From: Catellatospora methionotrophica
GTDB taxonomy: Bacteria > Actinomycetota > Actinomycetes > Mycobacteriales > Micromonosporaceae
Direction: 5' to 3'
Assembly (NCBI RefSeq): GCF_011297335.1
Contig: NZ_JAAOTJ010000001.1
Coordinates: 558,001-622,000, forward strand
Length of the DNA: 64,000 nt
The position numbers and the translations under genes were made by a program. Below, one piece after another: positions 54,473 to 62,869 of the stretch; position 1 is the stretch's first letter; each line of letters opens with the position of its first letter. The notes beneath the pieces were generated by a model. That model did not search any database. It was not told where the DNA came from and worked only from the letters and a program-made list of their open reading frames with translations.

Positions 54473-55984
54473 TCAGCTCACATCGACGAACACCGGGTTG
54501 GTGTAGAACCACAGGTCGCGCCACGGGTCGGCGTCCCCCGACGGGTCGGGCCGCGGCTCGATCGAGTCCCGTGCGCTGACGTTGCCGTCCGTGCCGCGCA
54601 GCCGTACGTAGAACGGTTCGCGTACGTCGCCGAAGCGGTGCCGCAGCGTGACCGTGCCGCCGGCCTCGTCGACGTCGTACGAGCCGACCACCCGCGTCCC
54701 GGGCGCGGTCCGGGCATCGGGTGCGGCCCGGCCGGTGACCGGGCCCGCGATGACGTCGACGCGCCGCAGCCGTGGCCGGTCACCGTTGGCGTTGTCCCGC
54801 GAGGCGAGCGTGACCGTGATGTCGGCGTCGATGCCGTCGCCGCGGTCGACCGTGGCCACCTCACCGAGGGTGGCCGAGCCCACCGACACGGCGACGGCGT
54901 CGACGAGGTGGCCGTGGTCGACCCAGACCCGGCCGTCGCGCAGCGCCCGCATCACCGCCAGCGGCCCGCCGCCGGTGACGCCGACGTGGGTGCGGCTGTA
55001 CTGGCCGGGCCAGAACCCGCCCGCCGCACCGGGCGACGGGTCGATCACGGGGTCGGGGTAGGAGCCGTCGGCGCCGGGCGGCCCGCCGCTGCGCCAGCGT
55101 TCGCCGAAGACCTTGTGCGCATCGGAACTGGCCGTGATCCACCACGGCAGCCCTTCGGCGAGCATCGCGTCCCACATGCCGCCGACGGTCGCGGTCAGCC
55201 AGTCGAACCCGCCGTAGGTGCGGTAAGCCTCGTCCGGATAGCCGCGATAGGAGGTGGCGAACGGGCCCCGGCCGTAGGAGCCGCGGTCGCCGCCCACTCC
55301 CCCGTCCGCGGCCGGGATTCCGTTGGCCTGCCCGCCGGGCGCGCCCTCCATGCCGATGACGATCGCGCCCGCGTCACGCAGCGCCCGCAGTTCGGCCGGA
55401 CCGTACGTCCCGGCGCGGCTGGGATGGTTGAGGATGCACAGCGCCATCGGTGCCAGACCGGCCCGGACCTGCGCGGACAGCCAGTCCAGCGCCCGCACGG
55501 CTTCGGCCTGCCCGGCGGCCCCGGACCCGACGGAGTCGTTGAGACCGGTGTCGAACCGGGCCTCGAAGTCGGCCAGCAGGCTCGCCTCGTGTGGGCCCGG
55601 CGCGGTGAACAGCGTCGCGTGCTCCCCGGCCGGGACCCGCCACTCGATGCCCTGGAACAGCTGCATGTCCGGGTGGTCGGCACGGGCCCGGCGCAGGTCG
55701 TCCAAGGACCGGGCCAGCCCGTGGCTGCGGTGGGCCGGACCCGGATGGTCGGTCACCACCAGCCAGCCCAGCCCGAACCCGGCAGCGCGCTCGACGTGCT
55801 GTTCGATGCGGTAGGGGGCGTCGGCGCTGCCGCTGTACTTGGTGTGCACGTGATGGTCCCCGGCGACCCAGCGCAGGCCGCGCGGCGGCTTTCCCGCGCC
55901 CGCGACCAGAGGGGTCAGCCCGGCCGCGGCGGCGCAGGCGAGCAGCGACCGGCGGGACAGGCCGGAGTTCGGGCGACGGATCAC
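54473..55984 (-). CDS. Secreted PHP/CehA-McbA-type metallohydrolase, Tat signal
   Basis: A 503-residue exported metal-dependent hydrolase. SRRSLLACAAAAG near the N-terminus is a twin-arginine signal. The catalytic domain starts at WVAGDHHVHTKYSGSADA (HxH metal ligands) with VVTDHPG and ITASSDAHKVFG, as in PHP and CehA/McbA-like phosphoesterase/hydrolases. The C-terminal 120 residues form a beta-rich domain (VDVIAGPVTGRAAP; REPFYVRLRGTDGNV). A GTG at 55984 puts the Tat motif at the usual distance from the start; ATG at 56026 is also possible. A phosphoester or carbamate substrate is likely but not assignable. Confidence 0.85.
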   Translation of the reverse strand: MIRRPNSGLSRRSLLACAAAAGLTPLVAGAGKPPRGLRWVAGDHHVHTKYSGSADAPYRIEQHVERAAGFGLGWLVVTDHPGPAHRSHGLARSLDDLRRARADHPDMQLFQGIEWRVPAGEHATLFTAPGPHEASLLADFEARFDTGLNDSVGSGAAGQAEAVRALDWLSAQVRAGLAPMALCILNHPSRAGTYGPAELRALRDAGAIVIGMEGAPGGQANGIPAADGGVGGDRGSYGRGPFATSYRGYPDEAYRTYGGFDWLTATVGGMWDAMLAEGLPWWITASSDAHKVFGERWRSGGPPGADGSYPDPVIDPSPGAAGGFWPGQYSRTHVGVTGGGPLAVMRALRDGRVWVDHGHLVDAVAVSVGSATLGEVATVDRGDGIDADITVTLASRDNANGDRPRLRRVDVIAGPVTGRAAPDARTAPGTRVVGSYDVDEAGGTVTLRHRFGDVREPFYVRLRGTDGNVSARDSIEPRPDPSGDADPWRDLWFYTNPVFVDVS

Positions 55985-56058
55985 ACCTATACCTACCGTG
56001 GACCAGGCCGGAGACCGGATCGGCACGCCGACGGACGGGGGCCGATCTCGGAGAGGGT

Positions 56059-56088
56059 CGAGCCGCCCGCGTGGCGGCGGGCGGCTCG
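56059..56088 (-). terminator. Terminator after the ABC exporter operon
   Basis: CGAGCCGCCCGC (56059-56070), six-base loop and exact 12-bp complement (56077-56088), 10 bp past the permease stop codon. Confidence 0.85.
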
Positions 56089-56098
56089 GGCGGGCCGA

Positions 56099-56860
56099 TC
56101 AGGCGATCTTGCGGCGGTAGACCCGCATCGCGAACGCGTACGCGACCACGAGGATGCCGACGCACCAGCCCAGGGCGATCCAGATGTCACTGCCGACCGG
56201 CTGCTGCTCGAACAGGGCCCGGATCGCGTTGACGATGGAGGTGACCGGCTGGTTCTCGGCGAAGGCCCGCACCGGCCCCGGCATCGTGGCGGTCGGCACG
56301 AAAGCCGAGCTGAGGAAGGGCAGGAACACCAGGGGGTACGAGAACGCGGTCGCCCCGTCGGTCGAGGACGCGGCCAGTCCCGCGATCATCGCCACCCAGG
56401 TCAGCGACAGGGTGAACAGGGTCAGGATCGCGGCGACGGCGAGCCACGCCAGCACCCCGGCCGAGGTCCGGAAGCCCATCAGCAGCCCCACGGCGAAGAT
56501 GACGACCACGCTGATCGCGTTGGACACCACGGAGGTGAGCACGTGTCCCCACAGCACCGACGAGCGCGCGATCGGCATGGAGTGGAAACGTTCGAAGATG
56601 CCGCTCTGCATGTCGTTGAACAGCCGGAAGCCGGTGTAGGAGATGCCGCTGGCGATCGCGATGAGCGCGATGCCGGGCATCAGGTAGTTGGTGTAGTTCG
56701 CGGTCCCGGCCTGGATCGCGCCGCCGAAGACGTACCGGAACAGCAGCATGAACGCGATCGGCATGATCGTGACGGTGATGACGGTGTCCATGCTGCGGGT
56801 GACGTGCCGGATGGAACGCCCGAGCATGACCCCGGTGTTGCTGATGACGTGCGTGCTCAT
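56099..56860 (-). CDS. ABC-2 type permease (DrrB-like)
   Basis: A 253-residue membrane subunit with six predicted helices (TIMPIAFMLLFRYVFGG; ISVVVIFAVGLLMGFR; VLAWLAVAAILTLFTLSLTW; WIALGWCVGILVVAYAFAM). The block SGIFERFHSMPIARSSVLWGH and PFLSSAFVPTATMPGPVRAFAENQPVT-type sequence (written here in parts) are typical of daunorubicin-resistance permeases. Its ATG overlaps the ATPase stop by four bases. Together they export a drug, antibiotic or lipid; the substrate is unknown. Confidence 0.92.
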   Translation of the reverse strand: MSTHVISNTGVMLGRSIRHVTRSMDTVITVTIMPIAFMLLFRYVFGGAIQAGTANYTNYLMPGIALIAIASGISYTGFRLFNDMQSGIFERFHSMPIARSSVLWGHVLTSVVSNAISVVVIFAVGLLMGFRTSAGVLAWLAVAAILTLFTLSLTWVAMIAGLAASSTDGATAFSYPLVFLPFLSSAFVPTATMPGPVRAFAENQPVTSIVNAIRALFEQQPVGSDIWIALGWCVGILVVAYAFAMRVYRRKIA

Positions 56861-57621
56861 GACGGCTCCTTCTTCACCACGGCCAGGAAGATCTCCTCCA
56901 GGGTCGGCTGACGTTCGACGAGTTCTGCCTTCGCGGCGGGCAGCAGTTTGCGCAGGTCCGCCAGGGTGCCCGAGACGATGATGGTGCCCTGGTGCAGGAT
57001 CGCGATCCGGTCGGCGAGCTTCTCGGCCTCCTCCAGGTACTGGGTGGTCAGCAGGACCGTGGTGCCGCTGTCGGCCAGGCCCTGGATCTCCTTCCACACC
57101 TCGATGCGGCCCTCCGGGTCCAGGCCGGTGGTCGGCTCGTCGAGGAAGATCACCGGCGGGTCGCCGATCAGGCTCATCGCGATGTCGAGGCGGCGGCGCA
57201 TCCCGCCGGAGTAGGTCGCCACCCGGCGACCGGCCGCGTCGGTCAGCCCGAAGCGCCGCAGCAGGTCGTCGGCGACCTGGCCGGGATTCTTGACCTGGCG
57301 CAGCCTGGCGACCATGACGAGGTTCTCCCGGCCGGTGAGGATGGCGTCGACCGCGGCGAACTGGCCGGTCAGGCTGATCGACGCGCGGACCCGCTCGGGC
57401 TGGGCCAGCACGTCGAAACCGGCGACGCCCGCCGTGCCGCTGTCGGGCTTGAGCAGGGTGGACAGGATGCGTACGACGGTGGTCTTGCCCGCGCCGTTGG
57501 AGCCGAGCAGCGCGAAGATGCTTCCGGCGGCGACGCTGAAGTCCACGCCTTTGAGGACTTCCAGCTTTCCGTATGACTTGTGCAGTCCACTGACGTGGAC
57601 CGCCGGGGGTGCGGTGGACAT
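56857..57621 (-). CDS. ABC transporter ATPase (DrrA-like)
   Basis: A 254-residue ATP-binding subunit. Walker A GSNGAGKTTVV (about residues 39-49), signature YSGGMRRRLDIA, Walker B VIFLDEPTTGLDP and the switch TTQYLEEAEKLAD match the drug-exporter (DrrA) branch. The ribosome binding site is AAGGAG. First gene of a two-gene operon with the permease. No adjacent biosynthetic genes; it may be a self-standing multidrug exporter. Confidence 0.94.
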   Translation of the reverse strand: MSTAPPAVHVSGLHKSYGKLEVLKGVDFSVAAGSIFALLGSNGAGKTTVVRILSTLLKPDSGTAGVAGFDVLAQPERVRASISLTGQFAAVDAILTGRENLVMVARLRQVKNPGQVADDLLRRFGLTDAAGRRVATYSGGMRRRLDIAMSLIGDPPVIFLDEPTTGLDPEGRIEVWKEIQGLADSGTTVLLTTQYLEEAEKLADRIAILHQGTIIVSGTLADLRKLLPAAKAELVERQPTLEEIFLAVVKKEPS

Positions 57622-57911
57622 GGGGGTGGTGTCTCCTTATTCGACGATCACCTGTGGCGTGCGAAGCCGCCCTGGCGGATCGAGTGGGCGGACGGCCCGC
57701 CGCGGCGCGACATCCGTTCGCGGGCAGCAGGACTCCCTCGACCAGCAGGCCGAGTCGCACAGGTGCACAAGGGTGTGGACGAGCCACGGCGGCCCTGGGT
57801 CAGGAGCCGTCGTGCTGTACGCGGCGACGAGAACGCCGCGGGGAGACGAGCATCGGGACGCGCGTCGGACGCGCGGCGCTCGCCGTCAGAAGTCGAGCCG
57901 GGCCGTGGTGG

Positions 57912-58343
57912 TTACTCGCAGAACACCTGCACCTTGGCTTCCGCGGAGTCGATGTCGACGGTGAGCTCGTCCAGGTGCTCGATCAGCTCGTCGAGGTGCT
58001 GCGGCTTGAGCTGGGTCAGGTCGATGTTGACGCCCGACCGGTGCAGTTCGGCGTTGGCCCGGCTGAGCGCCTGCGGCGGGACCAGGCTGGTGAGCCGTAC
58101 CCCTGCCCGCAGCAGCTGCAGCGGAACCCGGACGTTGATCCGGGACGAACCCTCACCTGCCGGGTCCTCGTCCGCGACCACCATCACGCGCAGATACCTG
58201 GGGCGCGACTTCGCGCCGGACCCGGTTCCCGGCGACGTCTGTAGCTGGTCCCGCCCGAGGGCGTCGATCAGCCGCTCAGCCTCCTCCGCGGTGATCTTTC
58301 CTGCTGCCAGCATCTCCAGGACCTGGCGGCGCTGCTCGTTCAT
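57912..58343 (-). CDS. SHOCT-like/LiaX-type regulator-like protein
   Basis: A 143-residue protein. The start MNEQRRQVLEMLAAGKITAEEAERLIDAL is the short helical SHOCT-like domain found in YvlB and LiaX-type envelope-stress proteins. The rest (RYLRVMVVADEDP; SSRINVRVPLQLLRAGVRLTSLVP; LDELIEHLDELTVDIDSAEAKVQVFCE) is the conserved C-terminal part of this actinobacterial family. ATG at 58343 has GGGAGGAGC upstream. Last gene of a three-gene operon with a small membrane protein and a DUF2089 protein, 19 bp after the former. Confidence 0.8.
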   Translation of the reverse strand: MNEQRRQVLEMLAAGKITAEEAERLIDALGRDQLQTSPGTGSGAKSRPRYLRVMVVADEDPAGEGSSRINVRVPLQLLRAGVRLTSLVPPQALSRANAELHRSGVNIDLTQLKPQHLDELIEHLDELTVDIDSAEAKVQVFCE

Positions 58344-58362
58344 CGTTGCTCCTCCCTCTGCC

Positions 58363-58623
58363 TCAACGGACACTCACCAGCACGCCCATGCGGCCTTCGG
58401 CGATCTCGAACCGGGTGCCGGGCAGCGCCCACACCAGCCGCCCGACACCGCTCAGCGCGCCCACCATGCTCACCTTGAAGATCACACACGCGATCAGCCC
58501 GCCCAGCACGGCGAGCAGCAGCAGCGGTGACAGCACCAGCACGACCGGCAGGACCGGGATGTACAGCCGGAACCAGCGGCCGTCCCGGCGACGCCAGCCC
58601 ACGGTCACCAGCTGCGGGATCAT
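58363..58623 (-). CDS. Small membrane protein of the DUF2089 operon
   Basis: An 86-residue protein with a polar start, one or two hydrophobic segments (YIPVLPVVLVLSPLLLLAVLGGLIACVIF) and an Arg-containing tail. Its ATG overlaps the DUF2089 stop by four bases, showing tight coupling in the operon DUF2089-membrane-SHOCT. The same three-gene order recurs in actinomycetes as I recall. The function is probably envelope sensing, not established. Confidence 0.8.
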   Translation of the reverse strand: MIPQLVTVGWRRRDGRWFRLYIPVLPVVLVLSPLLLLAVLGGLIACVIFKVSMVGALSGVGRLVWALPGTRFEIAEGRMGVLVSVR

Positions 58624-58982
58624 CGGGAACGGTCCAACTCGGCCAGCGCCGCCGCGACGTCGATCTCGCCCCGCTGCAGGCGGTCGAGGACGTCGGCGCC
58701 GGTGGGGGCCGGGTCGGTGTCGACGAAGTCGAGGCGCTCGGCGATCCGGTTGAGCCGCGACTTGATCGTCGGATAGCTCACTCCGAAGATCCGTTCCATC
58801 TCCTTGATCGAGCCGTGTGAGCGCACGAACGCGGCGACGAAGACCTGGTCGTCACCGCTGAGCTGGGCCAGTTGCGGCGGCTCGAACCGGCCCTCGACCG
58901 CGATGCCGCTGCCCTCCAGGCGAACCCGCTCGACCACGAACGGCTCCCCTCGCGTGAGGTCCGTCAGCTCCTGCCACTCCAT
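58620..58982 (-). CDS. DUF2089 helix-turn-helix protein
   Basis: A 120-residue protein. The middle holds a helix-turn-helix (DDQVFVAAFVRSHGSIKEMER; FGVSYPTIKSRLNRIAERLDF) and the C-terminus a short helical SHOCT-like end (DVLDRLQRGEIDVAAALAEL). DUF2089 proteins are small DNA-binding regulators. First gene of the operon; the promoter TTGACA-N17-TACAAA lies upstream and two copies of TTAATT-x-ATCTTGA flank or overlap it, probably its own operators. Confidence 0.85.
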   Translation of the reverse strand: MEWQELTDLTRGEPFVVERVRLEGSGIAVEGRFEPPQLAQLSGDDQVFVAAFVRSHGSIKEMERIFGVSYPTIKSRLNRIAERLDFVDTDPAPTGADVLDRLQRGEIDVAAALAELDRSR

Positions 58983-59016
58983 GCCGGGCTCCTCACTCTC
59001 ACCGATACGCTCGCCA

Positions 59017-59032
59017 TTAATTTGTATCTTGA
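59017..59032. repeat. Direct repeat 1 over the DUF2089 promoter -10
   Basis: TTAATTTGTATCTTGA; nearly identical to the copy at 59069-59083 (one base deleted, two changed). It overlaps the -10 of the DUF2089 promoter. Confidence 0.6.
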
Positions 59033-59049
59033 TTATTTCAAGGTGTCAA
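59021..59049 (-). promoter_or_regulatory. Vegetative promoter of the DUF2089 operon
   Basis: On the minus strand TTGACA (59049-59044), 17 bp, TACAAA (59026-59021), 38 bp before the DUF2089 start. Consensus -35 and good spacing in an AT-rich island. Confidence 0.72.
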
Positions 59050-59068
59050 ACCCCAAACCTTCACTTTC

Positions 59069-59083
59069 TTAATTCGATCTTGA
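59069..59083. repeat. Direct repeat 2 upstream of the DUF2089 promoter
   Basis: TTAATTCGATCTTGA, same orientation as the copy at 59017; the two starts are 52 bp apart (about five helical turns), compatible with looping or cooperative binding. Confidence 0.55.
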
Positions 59084-59246
59084 ATGTATGCGGGCATAGT
59101 CGGGCCGAGCAGCGCAGCGCTCGACTCCGGCACGGGCAGCGCGAGCTACAGCCAGCCCCGGCACGTGACCGCCGGGGCGGAGAAAGAGGCAGACCCTCGC
59201 CATGAGCAGCAGCTAGCAGCGGATGCCCCAGACGGGACCGCGCTCA

Positions 59247-60254
59247 TCAGGACTTCGGTGCTCCGGTGCTCTCACGTTCGACGAGTTCGGCCGGGAACAG
59301 GGAGCGGTGGCCGGGCACGATGTCACCGGACAGCAGCAGCCGCACCGCCGCCGCGGCCATCTCCTCCACCGGCAGGCGCATCGTGGTCAGCGGCGGGTTC
59401 ACGCAGATCGCGGCGACGCTGTCGTCGAACCCGATGACGCTGACGTCCTCGGGCACCCGCCGCCCGCACGCGGTGAGCGCCTGCACCACGCCCGCGGCCA
59501 TCAGATCGCACGCCACGAACACGGCGTCGAGGTCCGGATGCCGGTCCAGCAGCGCGAGCGCGGCCTGGTAGCCGCCCTCGCGGGTGAAACCGGCGTCGGC
59601 GCTGACGTCGGCCAGCCCCCAGCGCTGGACCGCACGCAGGTGACCGATGCGCCGGTCGGCGGCGCAGGTGCTGATCGCCGGACCGTGGATCGCGGCGATC
59701 CGGCGGCGGCCCAGGCCGTGCAGGTGGGTGACCGCCGCGTACGCCCCGCCGGCGTTGTCGGCGACCATCGCCGGGACCGTCGCCGCGGTCGGCACCAGCG
59801 AGACCACCCGGCGGCACAGCCGGTGGAAGCGGGCGGCCAGCGCGGGGGTGATGTCGGACAGCACCGCGCCGAGGGTGACCCCGGCGCTGATCTCGTCCAG
59901 CGCCTCGGCGGCCGACTCGTGGCTCAGCGCGTGCACCCGCAGTTGCGCGCCGGTCCCCTCCAGCAGCGGCATCATCCCGGCCAGAACCCGGCTGTAGTAC
60001 GGGTTGGAGCCCAGCCAGCCGCCGGGCAGGTTGCAGGACACCGCGATCACGTCGACCACCCGCGGCCGCCCGGAGGCCAGCGCGCGGGCCGCCTCGTTGG
60101 GCCGGTAGCCGAGTTCGGCCACCGCCTCGTGCACCCGCGCCCGCAGCAGCCCGGAAGCACCCGGCGCGTTGTTGATCACGCGGGACGCGGTGGCCCGGGA
60201 CACGCCCGCGACCCTGGCGACGTCATCGATCGTCGGCTGCTTGGACCGGCTCAT
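59247..60254 (-). CDS. LacI-family transcriptional regulator
   Basis: A 335-residue repressor. The helix-turn-helix TIDDVARVAGVSRATASRVI and hinge GYRPNEAARALASGR are typical, followed by a sugar-binding-protein-like effector domain (SNPYYSRVLAGMMPLLEG; VFVACDLMAAGVVQALTACG; VSVIGFDDS). The palindrome GAGAGCGCTCTC lies 57 bp upstream and is probably its autoregulatory site. It is an orphan: no sugar gene is adjacent, and the radical SAM locus lies on the other side. Its operator core matches the orphan site at 2454. Confidence 0.92.
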   Translation of the reverse strand: MSRSKQPTIDDVARVAGVSRATASRVINNAPGASGLLRARVHEAVAELGYRPNEAARALASGRPRVVDVIAVSCNLPGGWLGSNPYYSRVLAGMMPLLEGTGAQLRVHALSHESAAEALDEISAGVTLGAVLSDITPALAARFHRLCRRVVSLVPTAATVPAMVADNAGGAYAAVTHLHGLGRRRIAAIHGPAISTCAADRRIGHLRAVQRWGLADVSADAGFTREGGYQAALALLDRHPDLDAVFVACDLMAAGVVQALTACGRRVPEDVSVIGFDDSVAAICVNPPLTTMRLPVEEMAAAAVRLLLSGDIVPGHRSLFPAELVERESTGAPKS

Positions 60255-60309
60255 GTGGCACCTGCACCCTCCGCCGCGTCCGGGGATAGCGGTATCCCGA
60301 CGATAAGGG

Positions 60310-60323
60310 CGAGAGCGCTCTCA
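60310..60323. promoter_or_regulatory. LacI operator CGAGAGCGCTCTCA
   Basis: The central GAGAGCGCTCTC (60311-60322) is a perfect 12-bp palindrome with the AGCGCT core, located between the LacI gene and the end of the radical SAM gene. Confidence 0.78.
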
Positions 60324-60363
60324 CAGGAAGCATCCGCATCCGATGCGGCACAACCGGCTCCCG

Positions 60364-61725
60364 TCAGGACAACGGGGTCAGGCCGGTGGATCCGGCGAAC
60401 AGGTCGAGGCGCTGGGTGAGGTTGGTCTTCAGCGGCGGGCACGGCGGTTTGCCCTCGCGCCACAGTTTCGGGCACGCGCCGCCGCAGACCGGGAGCAGGC
60501 GGCAGTCGCCGCAGCCGGTGCGGTCCCGGTCGATGCTGTCGTACCAGTCGTCGAAGGCGCCCGCCGGGCGGGGCTCGGCCGGGTCGAGTGCGGTGAGGTC
60601 GCCGACGTGCTGCTCGGTGAAGCCGGGCACGAGCGGCTGCTCGGTGCAGCTGTAGACGCGGCCGTCCGGGGCGACGACCTCACTGTGCGCGGTGACCGCG
60701 GTGCACACCACCGGGCGGGTCGTGGCGGGCAGCAGCGCGCAGGTCAGTCCGGCGGCGAGGTAGGCGGTGTACCAGTCCAGCTCGACGCGGGCCTGTTCGG
60801 CGCGCTCCAGCGCCACGTCGCTGACGTCGTTGCCCCAGGAGTGGATCGGCGCGGGATAGAAGCTCACCCTCGGGTGGGCCAGCCCGGCCGCGGCCATGCC
60901 CGCCGCGAACTCCCCGGCCAGGTCGGCGTTGTGCTGCCCGACGTTGGTGCGCACGCTGAACGACAGCCCGGCGAGGTCGGGATCGGACAGCGCCGCGCCG
61001 ATCGCGGTGACGATCCGGGCGTACGACTGCTGCCCGCTCTTGAGCGGGCGGGACGCCTCGTGCCGGGCGGGCGGGCCGTCGATGGTGACCTCGATCTGCT
61101 TGACGCGGCACTCCAGGTGCAGCGCGCGCAGCTTGCGGGCGTCCAGCAGCGCGCCGTTGGTGACCAGTTTCGCCGAGTACGTCACGCCGTGGCGCTGCGC
61201 GTCGGCCACGAACCGGGCCGACAGCGCCCGCATCACCGCGTACCCCATCAGGGGCTCGCCGCCGAACCAGCGCACGTGGACGGCGTCGTAGCGGCCACCG
61301 GCCATCGCCCGTTCGGCCCGCTCGACCAGGGCGTCGCGGTGCCGGCCGGGCGCGATGCCGGAACCGCGCCGGTGCTCCTGCCCGCAGTAGTCGCAGCCCA
61401 TGTTGCAGTAGGCCGTCGGCATCACCACGAACTGGCGCTGCCGCGCGTCGCGCACCGCCGCCCGCGACACGGCGATGACGGCGCCCGCCTCGTCGGTCCC
61501 GGCGGGCACGAGCAGGCCGAGCTGTGCGAGCCGGTCCAGGGACGCGGCGTCCAGCCGGTCCAGCGGGGCGGCGCCACTGAGCACGTCCACGATGGACGGG
61601 TCGAGCAGCAGGGCCGACGCCGTGGCGGTGTGGTAGACCGCGCGCACCGGCCGACCGGTGCGGTGCTGGAACGTGCGCTCGCCGAAGGCGAGGTAGCGGC
61701 TGGGGACGTGGGTGGCTCGGACCAT
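60364..61725 (-). CDS. Radical SAM/SPASM peptide-modifying enzyme
   Basis: A 453-residue iron-sulfur enzyme, a likely maturase of the small peptide encoded just upstream. The first 100 residues resemble a RiPP-recognition-type region. C107-x3-C111-x2-C114 (AYCNMGCDYC) binds the radical SAM cluster, and a Cys-rich SPASM domain at the C-terminus (VYSCTEQPLVPG; GCGDCRLLPVCGGACPKL) binds auxiliary clusters. SPASM enzymes make thioether or carbon-carbon links in ribosomal peptides. ATG at 61725 follows GGAAGG; one at 61791 has no ribosome binding site and overlaps a hairpin. Target residues unknown. Confidence 0.9.
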   Translation of the reverse strand: MVRATHVPSRYLAFGERTFQHRTGRPVRAVYHTATASALLLDPSIVDVLSGAAPLDRLDAASLDRLAQLGLLVPAGTDEAGAVIAVSRAAVRDARQRQFVVMPTAYCNMGCDYCGQEHRRGSGIAPGRHRDALVERAERAMAGGRYDAVHVRWFGGEPLMGYAVMRALSARFVADAQRHGVTYSAKLVTNGALLDARKLRALHLECRVKQIEVTIDGPPARHEASRPLKSGQQSYARIVTAIGAALSDPDLAGLSFSVRTNVGQHNADLAGEFAAGMAAAGLAHPRVSFYPAPIHSWGNDVSDVALERAEQARVELDWYTAYLAAGLTCALLPATTRPVVCTAVTAHSEVVAPDGRVYSCTEQPLVPGFTEQHVGDLTALDPAEPRPAGAFDDWYDSIDRDRTGCGDCRLLPVCGGACPKLWREGKPPCPPLKTNLTQRLDLFAGSTGLTPLS

Positions 61726-61794
61726 GGCGGGGCCTTCCGTCAGCGGTTCGGGACCTGGCGGGGAGCGTCGTGCGGCGGTGCGGCTCTGCATACG

Positions 61795-61828
61795 TAGACG
61801 GACGGGCGCGGCCGCACCCGTCCGTCTA
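61795..61828 (-). terminator. Attenuating hairpin between peptide and radical SAM genes
   Basis: TAGACGGACGGG (61795-61806) and CCCGTCCGTCTA (61817-61828), perfect 12-bp arms with an inner palindrome. It would let the peptide be made in excess over the enzyme, as is common in RiPP operons. Confidence 0.72.
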
Positions 61829-61854
61829 GGCGAGATCTGTGATCAGGCTGGGCA

Positions 61855-62052
61855 TCAGCACACGCCGCAGCCGAAGTTGGGACCCGGTGCCTCCGGGCCG
61901 CCGTCGCCGAGCGCGAGCACCTCGATGATCGCCGTGCTGTGGTCGCGTGCGACGGCCTGATCGCTGTCCGGCGACGCGCTGGCGAGGCCGGGCGAGGCGA
62001 CCACTGCCAGGGCGGCGGCGGCGAGGACGGTCGTGAGGCGGTTCCTGGACAT
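61855..62052 (-). CDS. Putative RiPP precursor peptide, secreted, Cys-ended
   Basis: A 65-residue peptide. The N-terminus is an apparent Sec signal (MSRNRLTTVLAAAALAVVAS, cleavage near ASA/SP). The middle is acidic (DSDQAVARDHSTAIIEVLALGD), and the end is GGPEAPGPNFGCGVC, giving two Cys, C62 and C65, in the last four residues. The ribosome binding site GGAGGATCATC is good. It immediately precedes the radical SAM/SPASM gene and is its most likely substrate. A Sec signal in place of a classical RiPP leader is unusual. No known precursor family is recognised. Confidence 0.75.
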   Translation of the reverse strand: MSRNRLTTVLAAAALAVVASPGLASASPDSDQAVARDHSTAIIEVLALGDGGPEAPGPNFGCGVC

Positions 62053-62118
62053 GATGATCCTCCGATTGAGGGGTCCGGGTGGCATTCAAAGATGGCGATG
62101 CGATAATCTCTACGTTCA

Positions 62119-62147
62119 AAATAATCTGAGCAACTAAACAATGTCAA
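62119..62147 (-). promoter_or_regulatory. Promoter of the precursor peptide gene
   Basis: On the minus strand TTGACA (62147-62142), 17 bp, TTATTT (62124-62119), about 60 bp upstream of the start codon. It overlaps the control region of the divergent ArsR-like gene, whose own -10 is probably TATAGT at 62157-62162. Confidence 0.72.
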
Positions 62148-62199
62148 GCGTTGGTGTATAGTCGAACCGTAGACATGAGATGAACGGGAGGTCTGAGCC

Positions 62200-62775
62200 G
62201 TGACTGAGCTAGTACCGCGGCGGGTCATCGACGATGTGGCGACGTTGAAGGCGCTCGCTGATCCGATCCGCATGGCGATCCTGGAGCTGGCGATGGCCGA
62301 GCCAGCGCGCACCTGGACGGCCAAGGAGTTCGCCGGCATCGTCGGCATCTCCCCCACCAAGATCTATTACCACCTCAACCAGCTGGAGCAGCACGGTCTC
62401 ATCCAGATCAGGGACACCCGGGTGGTCAACGGCATCATCGAGAAGCAGTACGGCACGGGCCAGCTCGACCTGACCTTCAGCCGACGCACCGAGGACGGCG
62501 GCGAGAGCCTGCGTGCCGCGGTGTGCACCCAGTTCGACATCACCCGCGACGAGATCGACCGCGGCCTGGCCGCGTCCACGATGTCCATCGAGGCCGACGC
62601 CGACGAGACCGAACGACTCCTGGTCAGCCGCTCGGTGGCCAGCATCGAGCAGAGTCAGATCGCGGAGTTCCGCGCGGAGCTGCTCAACCTGGTCCGCAAG
62701 TTCGAGAAGAGCGCCGGTTCGGGCAGCCACCCGTTCGGCATGCTGGTCGCCCTGCATCCGACCCGGAGCGAGTGA
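62200..62775 (+). CDS. ArsR/HTH_20-type winged-helix regulator
   Basis: A 191-residue regulator with an N-terminal winged helix (ATLKALADPIRMAILELAMA; TWTAKEFAGIVGISPTKIYYH; LNQLEQHGLIQIRDTR) and a helical C-terminus (LLVSRSVASIEQSQIAEFRAELLNLVRKFEK) that may bind a ligand or mediate dimerisation. It starts with GTG after GGGAGG. It is divergent from the precursor peptide gene with overlapping promoters, so it likely controls the peptide locus and itself. Confidence 0.9.
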   Translation: MTELVPRRVIDDVATLKALADPIRMAILELAMAEPARTWTAKEFAGIVGISPTKIYYHLNQLEQHGLIQIRDTRVVNGIIEKQYGTGQLDLTFSRRTEDGGESLRAAVCTQFDITRDEIDRGLAASTMSIEADADETERLLVSRSVASIEQSQIAEFRAELLNLVRKFEKSAGSGSHPFGMLVALHPTRSE

Positions 62776-62869
62776 CCACAGCTCTCCCCGGCCGGCCGGC
62801 CGTCCCCGCGGTCGCCCGCCCGAGCGCCGGTGCGGGAACAAACTCGCCCGGCAGCGCCTGATCCCGCGA

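Noticed and set aside
57622-57911. Open frame between the ABC operon and the SHOCT gene, with a partly protein-like stretch (WRIEWADGPPRRD)
   Set aside because: No start with a ribosome binding site, no recognisable family, and the rest is low-complexity Arg/Ala. It may be a relic, but I cannot support one.
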